NCBI RefSeq assembly: GCF_003046185.1
Contig: NZ_PZZL01000005.1
Span: 1 to 64,000 of the forward strand
Origin: Phreatobacter oligotrophus
GTDB lineage: Bacteria; Pseudomonadota; Alphaproteobacteria; Rhizobiales; Phreatobacteraceae
Direction: 5' to 3'
DNA: 64,000 nucleotides
Positions 35,824-44,858 of the stretch are shown here, piece after piece. The notes beneath the pieces were generated by a model. It was not told the DNA's origin. It worked only from the letters and a program-made list of their open reading frames with translations, and made no database searches. The position numbers were made by a program, and so were the translations under genes. Positions within the stretch are counted from its first letter, which is position 1; each line of letters opens with the position of its first letter.

Positions 35824-36324
35824 ATGCACCGCCGATCCCTTCTCCATGCCGTCCTCGGCCTCGCTGTGGTCCCGGTCTTGGCGTCGCCGGTCCTTGCCGC
35901 CCCTGACACCGCCTTGCGTGAAATGCAGCGCGGACCCGGCGGTGGTGGTGGCCGCGGCGGCGGTGGGGGAGGCGGTCGCGGCGGCGGCGGGGGAGGCGGT
36001 CGCGGCGGCTTCGGCGGTGGCGGCGGGGGCGGCAGTCGTGGCTTCGGCGGCGGCGGTCGCAGCTTCCAGGGCAGCCCGGGCGGCTTCCGCGGACCCGGCT
36101 TCGGTGGTGGCGCCTATCGCGGCCGCGCCTGGGGCGGCGGGGGCTGGCGCGGCGGCCGGCGCTATTACGGCCGCCGCTATTATGGCGGCGGGGGTTGGGG
36201 CTATGGCGGCGGCCCCTATTACGGCGGCGGCTACTATCGTCGTTGCTGGATCAACCGCTGGGGCTACCGCGTCTGCCGGCGCCCAGCCGTGCCTCTGGTC
36301 CTTCCCTTCGCGCCGTTCTTCTGA
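35824..36324 (+). CDS. small exported Gly/Arg-rich protein with C-terminal C-x9-C motif
   Basis: A 166-residue protein with a signal peptide (RRSLLHAVLGLAVVPVLASPVLA), a long Gly-rich, Arg- and Tyr-containing low-complexity region, and a compact basic end with RRCWINRWGYRVCRRP. The two cysteines in that end are ten residues apart and could form a disulfide hairpin once exported. A GGAGAA site precedes the ATG. It shares the end motif with two further genes within 3.5 kb, and is the most Gly-rich of the three. The function is unknown; a surface or periplasmic structural role is only a guess. Confidence 0.75.
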   Translation: MHRRSLLHAVLGLAVVPVLASPVLAAPDTALREMQRGPGGGGGRGGGGGGGRGGGGGGGRGGFGGGGGGGSRGFGGGGRSFQGSPGGFRGPGFGGGAYRGRAWGGGGWRGGRRYYGRRYYGGGGWGYGGGPYYGGGYYRRCWINRWGYRVCRRPAVPLVLPFAPFF

Positions 36325-36449
36325 CGCGCCAGCCAGCGGGAGGCAGACCGGAGCCGAACGCAAAGCAACCCATCCTCCGACCGTCTATGGTCCGCGCCTC
36401 CGAGGGGGCGGGACCAGCCCGTCCCTTGATCAGGACGTACGGAGGAAAC

Positions 36450-37556
36450 ATGTCCACCATTTCGACCCGCTCTCCCGCCTCGCGCCGCGGCGTGCTCGGC
36501 GCAGGCCTTGCCGGCGCCGCGCTGGCGACGCCGGCCCTCGCCCAGGCCAATCCGAAGATCTCGTGGCGCCTCACCTCGTCCTATCCGAAGAGCCTCGAGA
36601 CGCTGTTCGGCCTGTCGACGCAGGTTGCCAAGCGCGTCGCCGAGGCGACCGACGGCCAGTTCCAGATCCAGACCTTCGCCGCGGGCGAGATCGTTCCCGC
36701 GCTCCAGGCGCTCGATGCCATCCAGAATGGCACCATCGAATGCGGCCACACCCTGTCGAGCTTCTATATCGGCAAGGATCCCGCCTTCGCCTTCGACACC
36801 TCCCTGCCCTTCGGCCTCAACACCCGCCAGCACAATGCCTGGCTCTATCAGGGCGGCGGCCGCGAGCTCGTCGCCGAGTTCATGAAGGGCCACAACGTCC
36901 ACGCCATCCCCTCCGGCAATACCGGCGCGCAGATGGGCGGCTGGTTCCGCAAGGAGATCAAGTCGCTCGCCGACCTGCGCGGCCTCAAGTTCCGCATCGC
37001 CGGCCTCGGCGGCACCATCATGGCCCGCCTCGGCGTGGTGCCCCAGCAGATCGCCGGCGGCGACATCTATCCCTCGCTGGAGCGCGGCACGATCGATGCC
37101 GCCGAGTTCTCCGGCCCGGCGGATGACGAGAAGCTCGGCTTCCAGCGGGTCGCGAAGTACTACTATTACCCGGGCTTCTGGGAGGGCTGCGCCAACGTCT
37201 CGTTCTTCGTGAACCTGGAACGCTGGAACGCCCTGCCCGCCCATTACCGCGCTATCGTCGAGGCCGCCTGCGCCGAGGCGCTCGCCCTGTCGGTCGCCAA
37301 ATACGACCACCTCAACCCCGACGCCCTGTTCCGCCTCGTCGCCAGCGGCGCGGAGCTGCGCGCCTTCCCGCAGGACGTCCTCGCCGCCGCCTTCAAGGAG
37401 GCCCAGGCGCTCTATGGCGAGCTTGCCGCCAGCAATGCCAACTTCAAGAAGTTCTACGATTCCTGGCTGCCCTACTGGCGCAAGGAGCAGATCTGGTTCC
37501 GCGTCGCCGAGCTGCCCTTCGACGCCTTCACCTCCTCGCAGGTGCAGGGACGCTGA
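36450..37556 (+). CDS. orphan TRAP transporter substrate-binding protein (DctP family)
   Basis: A 368-residue periplasmic binding protein. The N-terminus has a twin-arginine-type signal (SRRGVLGAGLAGAALATPALA). The mature start ISWRLTSSYPKSLETLFGL, the domain-linking helix and the segment IKSLADLRGLKFRIAGLGG followed by VVPQQIAGGDIYPSLERGTIDAAEFSGP are DctP-family hallmarks; the Arg in FRIAG is the usual carboxylate ligand. It resembles the keto-acid/lactate group (TakP-like) most, but the substrate is inferred. A strong GGAGG site precedes the ATG. No DctQ or DctM membrane partner lies nearby. Confidence 0.92.
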   Translation: MSTISTRSPASRRGVLGAGLAGAALATPALAQANPKISWRLTSSYPKSLETLFGLSTQVAKRVAEATDGQFQIQTFAAGEIVPALQALDAIQNGTIECGHTLSSFYIGKDPAFAFDTSLPFGLNTRQHNAWLYQGGGRELVAEFMKGHNVHAIPSGNTGAQMGGWFRKEIKSLADLRGLKFRIAGLGGTIMARLGVVPQQIAGGDIYPSLERGTIDAAEFSGPADDEKLGFQRVAKYYYYPGFWEGCANVSFFVNLERWNALPAHYRAIVEAACAEALALSVAKYDHLNPDALFRLVASGAELRAFPQDVLAAAFKEAQALYGELAASNANFKKFYDSWLPYWRKEQIWFRVAELPFDAFTSSQVQGR

Positions 37557-37675
37557 CGGGGGGCTTCGACCGGGAACGACGACGGCGGTCGCGCGTCATT
37601 TTGACGAGCCACCGCCGTTGTTTTTTGCTAGCGTGGCGCTGGGTGGTGGCATCTCGTGACGAGGAGATGTTTCCG

Positions 37676-38098
37676 ATGCATCGCAGACTGTTCCTGACGA
37701 CCTTGGCCGCGGGTGTCGCGGCAGGAGCGGGGCTCGCCTCCGGCACGGCCCAGGCCGCGCCCGTGGGCGCCCCTGCGACCGATCTCGCAGGTGTGCGCGC
37801 GGCCCTCGGCCCCGCCCCCGCATCCGAACCCTCCCTGCTGGAGATGCGCCGCCGTGGCGGTGGCTTCCGCGGCGGTGGCCGTCGCTTCCGCGGCGGTGGC
37901 TGGGGTGGCGGACGGCGCTGGCGCGGTGGCGGCGGCTGGCGTCGGGGGGGCTGGGGTCCGGGCTGGCGGCGCCGCCGCTACTGGGGCCCGCGTCCGTGGG
38001 GCCCCCGTCCCTGGGGTCCGCCGCGTCGCTGCTTCTACAATCGCTGGGGTGAGCTGGTCTGCCGCCGGCCCTATTGGCGCCGTCCCATCTGGTGGTGA
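37676..38098 (+). CDS. small exported Arg/Gly/Trp-rich protein with C-terminal C-x9-C motif
   Basis: A 140-residue protein with an N-terminal signal (HRRLFLTTLAAGVAAGAGLA), a short conserved segment TDLAGVRAALGPAPA, a repetitive region of Gly, Arg and Trp (RGGGWGGGRRW-type units, then GPRPWGPRPWGP), and the end motif RRCFYNRWGELVCRRP. GGAG eight or nine bases before the ATG supports the start; an ATG three codons upstream is possible. It is the second of three related genes here. The strongly basic mature part would bind acidic polymers such as lipopolysaccharide or DNA, but this is inference from charge. Confidence 0.72.
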   Translation: MHRRLFLTTLAAGVAAGAGLASGTAQAAPVGAPATDLAGVRAALGPAPASEPSLLEMRRRGGGFRGGGRRFRGGGWGGGRRWRGGGGWRRGGWGPGWRRRRYWGPRPWGPRPWGPPRRCFYNRWGELVCRRPYWRRPIWW

Positions 38099-38123
38099 CG
38101 CCTTTGCCTCTCTGACGATCCCG

Positions 38124-38150
38124 AAGGCCCGGCTGGACGCCGGGCCTTTT
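38124..38150. terminator. rho-independent terminator
   Basis: A perfect ten-base stem AAGGCCCGGC / GCCGGGCCTT with a five-base loop ends in four T residues on the plus strand. It lies 25 bases past the stop of the small exported protein and abuts the end of the convergent PAP2 gene, which it may also serve. Confidence 0.8.
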
Positions 38151-38151
38151 C

Positions 38152-38889
38152 TCATTCGCGACCCGGCCGCGGCTCGATCTGGCCGCGCCGCTGCAGCCAC
38201 AGCGCCACGATCCAGCAGAGCAGCGCCCAGGCGGCGCCGAGGCACCAGCCTGCCAGCACGTCCGTCGGCCAGTGGACGCCGAGATAGACGCGGCTGATGC
38301 CGATGAGCACGGTCATCACCACCGCGACGCCGATGAAGAAGGCATGGACCCGCCGGGGTGCCTCGATGCGCGTCAGCAGCGCGCCGAGCGTCAGATAGGC
38401 CACCGCCGAAATCATCGCATGGCCCGAGGGGAAGCTCGCCGTCAGCTCGATCGGCGCCCCGGGGATGAGGTCGGGCCGCGGCCTGTCGAAGACGATCTTC
38501 AGCCCATGGCTGAGCGCCGTGCCGCCGATCACCGAAACGAGCACGAAGAGCGCCGCCGCGCGCTTGCCGGCGAGCAGCAGGTAGATCACCGCGAAAGCCA
38601 CCAGCATCGACAGAACGGCGAGGCCGCCAAGCGCGGTGATGTCGCGCATGATGCCCGGCAGCCAGGAGGGCCCGGGCGCAAGGCCGGGATTGGCCGGATC
38701 GCGCATGAACAGCAGCAGCGCCCGGTCGAAGGCCTCGGTCTCGCCGTCGACGACGATGTCCGCGAGGCGGAGGAAAGCCAGCGTGCCACCGGTGATCACC
38801 ACCAGCGCCACGACGAGGCCGATCTCGTCGCGCACCAGCCTCGCGAGGCGTCCGAGGGTCGAGGGCAGGGGGAGAGGGCTCGCCGTCAT
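38152..38889 (-). CDS. PAP2-family membrane phosphatase
   Basis: A 245-residue inner-membrane phosphatase with about six helices. The three catalytic blocks of the type 2 phosphatidic acid phosphatase family are present: KIVFDRPRP (C1), FPSGHAM with the catalytic His (C2) and SRVYLGVHWPTDVLAG with the nucleophilic His (C3). Family members dephosphorylate lipids such as undecaprenyl pyrophosphate, phosphatidate or phosphatidylglycerol phosphate; the substrate here is unknown. AAGG lies just before the chosen ATG at 38889; a longer frame exists but lacks support. It is transcribed alone, convergent with the exported-protein gene. Confidence 0.93.
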   Translation of the reverse strand: MTASPLPLPSTLGRLARLVRDEIGLVVALVVITGGTLAFLRLADIVVDGETEAFDRALLLFMRDPANPGLAPGPSWLPGIMRDITALGGLAVLSMLVAFAVIYLLLAGKRAAALFVLVSVIGGTALSHGLKIVFDRPRPDLIPGAPIELTASFPSGHAMISAVAYLTLGALLTRIEAPRRVHAFFIGVAVVMTVLIGISRVYLGVHWPTDVLAGWCLGAAWALLCWIVALWLQRRGQIEPRPGRE

Positions 38890-39054
38890 GGACCTTGAGG
38901 TGGCTGAGCCTGTCCGTGGCGTCAAGGCGAAAGCGCTGCGGCCGGACCTTCTGCCGCACGACAAGGCCCGAGGAACCGGCAGCGCGCCGCGACGTTGGCA
39001 CCATCAGGCCGCGATGGTCTCCGCCGGCCGCAGACCCATCCAAGGAGGACGCCC

Positions 39055-39324
39055 ATGAACCGCAGAACCCTGCTGACCGCGCTGGCGGCCGGTGTCGCCG
39101 TATCGGCCATGCCCTTCGCCTTCACGGGCGAGGCGAACGCCCTGCCCGCCTCGGCTCCCGCCGACCTGACGGGCGTGCGGGAGGCCCTGGCTCCCGCTGC
39201 CGCCGCCCCGCAGGACATGCAGTGGCGCCGCCGTCGCTGGCGCCGCCGCTACTGGGGCGGCCGCCCCTGGCGTCGCCGGCGCTGCTGGATCAACCGCCGC
39301 GGCTTCCGCGTCTGCCGCTGGTAA
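39055..39324 (+). CDS. small exported Arg-rich protein with C-terminal C-x9-C motif
   Basis: An 89-residue protein, the shortest of three related genes. It has a signal peptide (NRRTLLTALAAGVAVSAMPFAF), the shared segment ADLTGVREALAPAAA, a very Arg/Trp-rich stretch (QWRRRRWRRRYWGGRPWRRR) and the end motif RRCWINRRGFRVCRW. A strong AAGGAGG site lies six bases before the ATG. Unlike its two relatives it has almost no Gly-rich region, so the end motif and the signal are the conserved parts. No function is known to me. Confidence 0.75.
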   Translation: MNRRTLLTALAAGVAVSAMPFAFTGEANALPASAPADLTGVREALAPAAAAPQDMQWRRRRWRRRYWGGRPWRRRRCWINRRGFRVCRW

Positions 39325-39490
39325 TCGCGACGATCCGGGTTGCCGGCGACCCCGGCGACCCGGGTTTCTTGATCGACAAGTCGGTTCTGCATTTTCCGCA
39401 ATCAGGACATGTCGTCGCGGCCTGCCTGCTTAACGAAGGTGCAAGCGTCGCCCGTCATCATGCGATCCATCGCCCGGACCCTGGTCCCAG

Positions 39491-40678
39491 GTGACGGATG
39501 ACCGCGTGACCGAATATCTCCACCCGCGCACGATTGCCCTCGCCGTTGTCGTCGTCAGCATGACGGCCGGCCTGCTGCTGCTCATGTCGTCGCGGCGGAA
39601 CAGCGAGGAGCCGAGCCTCTTCACCTGGGGCATCGCCAATGTGATGGGCAGCATCGGGGTGGCCATGCTGGCCATGCGGAACATCGCACCCGACACCCTG
39701 ACGATCATTGTCGCCAACGCGCTCACCCTCTCCGCCTACATGGTGAATGTCGCGGGCGTGCTGCAGTTCTGCCGCCGACAGGTGCCCTGGGGTCTGATCG
39801 CCTTGCCGCCTCTGGTCTGGCTGCTCCTGTGCCAGGTCCCGGACTTTTACGGCAGCGTCGAGGCGCGCCTCACCTACATCTCCGCCATCGTCGTCATCGC
39901 CTCCTTCACGCCGGCCGCCGTCCTGTGGCGCCTGCGCGGCGAAGCCCTGCCGACCCGGATCCCGACCATCGTCTGGTACTGCCTGCACGGCTGCGTCTTC
40001 ATCGTGCGGCTTGTCATCCCGCTGCTGAACACGGCCCCTGCCCCCACGGAGCTCCAGGCCTCGCCAGTCGTGGTCATCATCATGGTCGAGGCCCTCGTCC
40101 ACGTGACGATGATCTCCTTCCTGCTGCTGCTGCTGATCAAGGACCGCGCCGAGGAGCGCTATCGCCGCGCGGCCGAGACGGACGTGCTCACCGGCCAGCC
40201 AAACCGCCGCGCCTTCATGGCCGAGGCCGAGCGCCTCGTTGCCGAGCCGACGCGCTGGCCGGCCTGCATGCTGGTCATCGACGTCGACCGCTTCAAGAGC
40301 ATCAATGACACGGTGGGCCATGCCGGCGGCGATACCGTGCTGGTGACGATCGCCACGACCATCCGCTCGCATCTGCGCCCAACCGACACGTTCGGCCGGC
40401 TCGGCGGCGAGGAATTCGGCGCGCTGCTGCCCAACACGACGCTGGCCTGCGCCATGACCATCGCCGAGGGCCTGCGCGCCCGCGTCGCCGCCCTCGACAT
40501 CGCGGCCGGCGGCACCACCCTGCGCGCCACCGTCAGCATCGGCGTCTCGATGATCGCCGGCGGTAAGCCGGACCTCGACACGCTCATCGACCGGGCCGAT
40601 GCCTGCCTCTACGAGGCCAAGCGCACCGGCCGCAACCGCGTCGTCGCGCGCGAGGACGGGATCAGGCTCGCGGGGTGA
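39491..40678 (+). CDS. membrane-anchored diguanylate cyclase (GGDEF)
   Basis: A 395-residue protein with about six N-terminal membrane helices (residues 15-220) and a C-terminal GGDEF domain that makes cyclic di-GMP from two GTP. The entry helix reads RRAAETDVLTGQPNRRAF; the metal-binding DVDRFKSIND and the active site GGEEF (305-309) are intact. RPTD at 296-299, exactly five residues before GGEEF, is a product-inhibition I-site. The start is a GTG without a clear ribosome-binding site, and a second GTG five codons on is possible. It is convergent with the aldo/keto reductase gene. Confidence 0.92.
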   Translation: MTDDRVTEYLHPRTIALAVVVVSMTAGLLLLMSSRRNSEEPSLFTWGIANVMGSIGVAMLAMRNIAPDTLTIIVANALTLSAYMVNVAGVLQFCRRQVPWGLIALPPLVWLLLCQVPDFYGSVEARLTYISAIVVIASFTPAAVLWRLRGEALPTRIPTIVWYCLHGCVFIVRLVIPLLNTAPAPTELQASPVVVIIMVEALVHVTMISFLLLLLIKDRAEERYRRAAETDVLTGQPNRRAFMAEAERLVAEPTRWPACMLVIDVDRFKSINDTVGHAGGDTVLVTIATTIRSHLRPTDTFGRLGGEEFGALLPNTTLACAMTIAEGLRARVAALDIAAGGTTLRATVSIGVSMIAGGKPDLDTLIDRADACLYEAKRTGRNRVVAREDGIRLAG

Positions 40679-40688
40679 GGCGGCACGC

Positions 40689-41699
40689 TCAGCCGCAGCG
40701 CGACACCCGCCCCTCCAGCGGATAGGCCGGGTCGGTATAGCCCGGCGTCGAGGGATGCCCCGCCGGCACCAGCCTGTCGACCAGCGCCTCATCGGCCTTG
40801 GTGAAGGCGTAACCCGGCGCGCCGAGATAGTCCTCGAACTGCTCCATGGTGCGCGGGCCGGCAATGGCCGCGGTGACGAAGGCGTTGTTCAGCACCCAGG
40901 CGGTGGCGAACTGGCCCGGCGTGATGCCGCGCTTCTCCGCATGGGCCTTCAGCTTTTGGGCGATGACGAGGGATTCCTTGCGCCACTCCGTCTGCATCAT
41001 GCGGCTGTCGGCGCGGCCGGCACGCGAACCCTCCGGCGGCGGCGCCTTCGGGTCGTACTTGCCGGAGAGGATGCCGCGGGCGAGCGGCGAATAGGGCACG
41101 ACGCCGAGGCCATAGAAGCCGCAGGCCGGCAGGTGCTCGACCTCGGGCATGCGGTTCATGGCGTTGTAATAGGGCTGGCTGACCACGGGCCGGTCGATGC
41201 CCATGCGGTCGGCGAGGTTGCAGATCTCGGCGACGCGCCAGGACCGGTGGTTGGAGACGCCGTAGTGGCGGATCTTGCCCTGCCGGATGAGGTCGCCGAG
41301 CGCCCGCACGGTCTCCTCCAGCGGCGTCCCGTGATCCTCCTTGTGGAGGTAGTAGATGTCGATGACATCGGTGCCGAGCCGCTTCAGCGAGGCCTCCACC
41401 GCGCGCATCATGTAGAGGCGCGACAGGCCGCGGTCATTGGGGCCAGGGCCGGTGGGATTGGCGAGCTTGGTGGCCAGCACCCAGTGCGAACGGTTCGCCT
41501 TGATGGCCCGCCCGGTGATCTCCTCGGAGCGGCCCTCGGTGTAGACGTCGGCAGTGTCGATGAAATTGACGCCGGCCTCGCGCGCCCGGTCGATGATGCG
41601 GACGGAGGCCTTCTCGTCCGTCGGGCCCCCGAACATCATCGTGCCGAGGCAGATCGGCGAGACCTTGAGGCCGGAGCGGCCGAGATTGCGCGGGGTCAT
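40689..41699 (-). CDS. aldo/keto reductase
   Basis: A 336-residue NAD(P)H-dependent oxidoreductase with a TIM-barrel fold. It opens RNLGRSGLKVSPICLGTMMFGG; the catalytic tetrad can be placed as Asp and Tyr in DTADVYTEG, Lys in LATKL and His in YYLHKED. The cofactor-binding end includes ARGILSGKY and IAGPRTMEQFEDYL. It belongs to the large AKR subgroup of bacterial general-stress and aldehyde/ketone reductases, and the substrate is unknown. The ATG at 41699 begins at the family N-terminus (MTPRNLG). It seems to be transcribed alone. Confidence 0.93.
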   Translation of the reverse strand: MTPRNLGRSGLKVSPICLGTMMFGGPTDEKASVRIIDRAREAGVNFIDTADVYTEGRSEEITGRAIKANRSHWVLATKLANPTGPGPNDRGLSRLYMMRAVEASLKRLGTDVIDIYYLHKEDHGTPLEETVRALGDLIRQGKIRHYGVSNHRSWRVAEICNLADRMGIDRPVVSQPYYNAMNRMPEVEHLPACGFYGLGVVPYSPLARGILSGKYDPKAPPPEGSRAGRADSRMMQTEWRKESLVIAQKLKAHAEKRGITPGQFATAWVLNNAFVTAAIAGPRTMEQFEDYLGAPGYAFTKADEALVDRLVPAGHPSTPGYTDPAYPLEGRVSRCG

Positions 41700-41804
41700 G
41701 TCATTCCTCCCGGATGATCGTTGGACGGCAGTAGGCCGGGACGAGCGACGCAAGGGAAGCCACAGCCACGCATGGCGTGGCCGCTGAAACTGACGGGGCC
41801 GACC

Positions 41805-44729
41805 TCACGCCGCCTGGGCGAGCGCGGCCTTGAGCAGCTTGGTCGCCTGGTCGGCGGTCATGGGCTCGCCGAAGGCGAAGCCCTGGGCATAGTCGCAGCC
41901 GAGCTGGAAGAGTTCGACGGCATCCGCGTCGCTCTCGGCGCCCTCGGCCACCACCTCCATCCCGAGGTCCTGGCCGAGCGCGATGATGGTGCGCAGGATC
42001 ACGGGGCGGACACCGCGCTGGTCGGCGCGCACGAAGCTCTTGTCGATCTTGATCGTGTCGAAGGGGAAGCGCTGCAGGTAGCTGAGCGAGGAATAGCCGG
42101 TGCCGAAATCGTCGAGCGACAGGCCGGCGCCGAGCTCGCGGATGCGCTGCAGCATCTGCGCGGCATATTCCGGGTTCTCCATTACCAGGCTCTCGGTGAG
42201 CTCCAGCTTGAGGGAGCCGCGGGCGACGGTGGAGCGCGACAGCACGCCCTTGATGTCCTGCAGCAGGTCGTGGCGCAGCAGCTGGCGGCTCGAGACATTG
42301 ACCGAGACGAAGAGCGGCGGGTCGAGCGGCATGAGCTGCTGCCAGGAGGCAAGCTGGCGGGCCGAGCGGTCCATGACGAAGAGCCCGAGCTCGACGATGA
42401 GCCCCGTCTCCTCGGCAATGGCGATGAACTCGCCCGGCGGCAGGCGGCCAAGGCGCGGATGGTCCCAGCGCACCAGGGCCTCGAAGCCGGCAAGGGTGCG
42501 GTCGGCAAGGCGGACCACCGGCTGGTAGACGATGGCGATCTCGTTGCGCTCCAGCGCCCGGCGAAGGTCGCTCTCCAGCGCCAGCCGGTCGCTCTTCACC
42601 GCCCGCAGCGCCGGCTTGAACACCTCGATGCGGTCGCCGCCCAGCCGCTTGGCGTGATAGGCCGCGAGCTCGGCATCCTTCAGAAGGTCGTCGCGCTTCA
42701 CCTGCGTGCCGTCCGCCAGGGCGATGCCGATGGAGCCGGTCAGGAAGATCTCGCGGTCGCCGAAGGCGATGGGCGCGCGCAGCGCCTTGCGCAGCGTCTC
42801 GGCAAAGCCGGTGATGCGCTCGGGCGTGCGCTCCGACACGAGGATGATGGCGAACTGGTCGCCGGCAAGCCGCGCCAGCGTGTCCTGCGGCTTGATGAGG
42901 CGGGCGAGGCGGCGCGAGACGCTGAGCAGGATGGAATCGCCGACCGAGACGCCGACGGAATCGTTGACCTGCTTGAAGCGGTCGATGTCGAGCACCATGA
43001 CGGTCGGCCGGCGGCCGTCCTCGGCCGCGAGGCTGGTGAGCGAGGCGTCGAGGCGGTCGAGGAAAAGCTCGCGGTTCGGCAGGCCGGTGAGATTGTCGTG
43101 GACGGCGTCGTGGAGCAGCCGCTCCTCCGCCGCCTTGAACTCGGTGATGTCGGCGAGCGTACCGACAAGCCGGACGACCTCGCCATCGGAGCCGACGACC
43201 GGCCGGGCGCGCAGCACCATCCAGATGAAATGGCCGTCCGTCGCGCGCAGGCGAAACTCCTCGACGAGGCGGCCGCGGCGATGCTCCACCACCGTGTCGA
43301 GGGTGGAGCGGATGCGGTCGCGGTCGGCGGGATGCAGCGCCTCGATGAAACGGGTGGCGACCCCTTCGAGCGTGCCGCGCTTCAGGCCGAGCTGCGGCTC
43401 GAGCTCGGGCCCGACCCAGATGCGATTGGTGACGACGTCCCAGTCGAAGATGACGTCGCCGGCCCCGGTCAGCGCCAGCGCCTTGCGCTCGGTGTCGGAG
43501 ACGAGGCCACGCGGCACGCCGGCGCCGGAGAAGGCGTGCTGCATCACCGTGAAGCCGATCAGCATGACGAGGAGCACCAGCGCGCCGAGCATGGCGGGCG
43601 CGGCGATCTCGTTGTTGAGGCGGCCGGAGACCATCAGCAAGGCGGCGCCCGACCAGACCATGAACAGGACCCAGGTCGGCAACAGGTTGATGGCACGGTC
43701 GTAGCGCAGCACCGAGAGGTAGACGAGGATGACCGTGCCGAGGATGGTCACCGCGCCGATGCCGAGGCGAGCGATGCCGGCGGCGATCGACGGGTCGAAC
43801 CAGGCCACCGTGAGCATGCCGCCGGCAAAGGCGAGCCAGACCGCCATGAGCACGGTGTAGCGCACGTGCCAGCGGTTGAGGTCGAGATAGGCGAAGAGGA
43901 AGATCATCAGCGTCGCCGAGAGGATCGCCTCGGCCACGGCGCGCCAGAAGGCGACGACCTCCGGCGCCAGTTCCATCACCCGCGTCCAGAAACCGAAGTC
44001 GAGCGCCAGCGTGCCGAGCACGGCCCAGGCGAGGAGCGCGGCGGCCGGGAACATCAGCGAGCCCTTCACCACAAAGAGGATGGTGAGGAACAGCGCCAGC
44101 AGGCCGGCAATGCCGAGGATGATGCCGCGATAGAGCGTGAAGGAGTTCTCGCGGTCCTTGAAGGCATCCGGCTGCCATAGCGTGATCTGCGGCAGGCGCG
44201 GATCATGCAGCTCCGCCACGAAAGTGACGGTGGTGCCGGGGTCGAGCGTGATCAGGAAGACGTCCTGGTCGACAGCGGTTTGCCGCTCCGGGCGGAAGCC
44301 CTGGCTGGGGGTGAGCGAGACGAGGCGCTGGGCGCCGAGATCGGGCCGCAGCAGCCCTGAGCGGATCAGCCGGTAATGCGGCACGACGACGAGGCGATCG
44401 ACCTGCTCGTCGGTGGCGTTGGAGAGGGTGAACACGCCCCAGACGGAGCTCGAATCGGTGCGGGTCTGGCGCACCTCCATGCGGCGGACGATGCCGTCGC
44501 TGCCGGGTGCGGTTGGAACCGAGACGCGGTCGCCCTCGCCCTGCACGAAGGTCAGGGCGCGGCCGAGATTGATGGCGGGCGACGTCGCCGTGACCGCCAC
44601 GGCATCGACGCCCTGCGCCAGCGCCGGGGTCATGGCCGCGCCCAGCGCGAGAAGCGCCAGCGTCAGGAACCGGGAGAGAAGGAGAAGCGTCGTCCGCACG
44701 AGGACCCGTCGAGGCTTGGCCGTGAGCAC
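41805..44729 (-). CDS. 7TM-DISM/PAS/GGDEF-EAL cyclic-di-GMP phosphodiesterase
   Basis: A protein of about 974 residues. A signal-anchor helix is followed by a periplasmic domain of the 7TMR-DISM type (about residues 40-200), a block of about seven membrane helices (205-415), a PAS domain (about 420-540), a GGDEF domain (545-700) and an EAL domain (715-965). The GGDEF site reads AGDQF and is degenerate, so it is probably regulatory. The EAL site is intact (EALVRW near 750, [32 protein letters not shown]), so the protein should break down cyclic di-GMP. The frame opens at 44798, but the codons there lack G/C third positions; a GTG at 44729 is preferred. Confidence 0.88.
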   Translation of the reverse strand: MLTAKPRRVLVRTTLLLLSRFLTLALLALGAAMTPALAQGVDAVAVTATSPAINLGRALTFVQGEGDRVSVPTAPGSDGIVRRMEVRQTRTDSSSVWGVFTLSNATDEQVDRLVVVPHYRLIRSGLLRPDLGAQRLVSLTPSQGFRPERQTAVDQDVFLITLDPGTTVTFVAELHDPRLPQITLWQPDAFKDRENSFTLYRGIILGIAGLLALFLTILFVVKGSLMFPAAALLAWAVLGTLALDFGFWTRVMELAPEVVAFWRAVAEAILSATLMIFLFAYLDLNRWHVRYTVLMAVWLAFAGGMLTVAWFDPSIAAGIARLGIGAVTILGTVILVYLSVLRYDRAINLLPTWVLFMVWSGAALLMVSGRLNNEIAAPAMLGALVLLVMLIGFTVMQHAFSGAGVPRGLVSDTERKALALTGAGDVIFDWDVVTNRIWVGPELEPQLGLKRGTLEGVATRFIEALHPADRDRIRSTLDTVVEHRRGRLVEEFRLRATDGHFIWMVLRARPVVGSDGEVVRLVGTLADITEFKAAEERLLHDAVHDNLTGLPNRELFLDRLDASLTSLAAEDGRRPTVMVLDIDRFKQVNDSVGVSVGDSILLSVSRRLARLIKPQDTLARLAGDQFAIILVSERTPERITGFAETLRKALRAPIAFGDREIFLTGSIGIALADGTQVKRDDLLKDAELAAYHAKRLGGDRIEVFKPALRAVKSDRLALESDLRRALERNEIAIVYQPVVRLADRTLAGFEALVRWDHPRLGRLPPGEFIAIAEETGLIVELGLFVMDRSARQLASWQQLMPLDPPLFVSVNVSSRQLLRHDLLQDIKGVLSRSTVARGSLKLELTESLVMENPEYAAQMLQRIRELGAGLSLDDFGTGYSSLSYLQRFPFDTIKIDKSFVRADQRGVRPVILRTIIALGQDLGMEVVAEGAESDADAVELFQLGCDYAQGFAFGEPMTADQATKLLKAALAQAA

Positions 44730-44858
44730 TGGTTCTGCAACAGGCGGCACGCCATGAGCCCCGTGTGTGGCGCCATTGCGGCGCTCGTTTCTACGCAACC
44801 ACCGAGACTTAGCCTCGCGGGGCGGTAACCGGCAAGGGCGGGCAGGGAAATTCGCCCA

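Noticed and set aside
41721-44180. An 819-codon frame opposite the EAL protein
   Set aside because: Antisense to a protein with several intact catalytic motifs; product lacks any recognisable fold.
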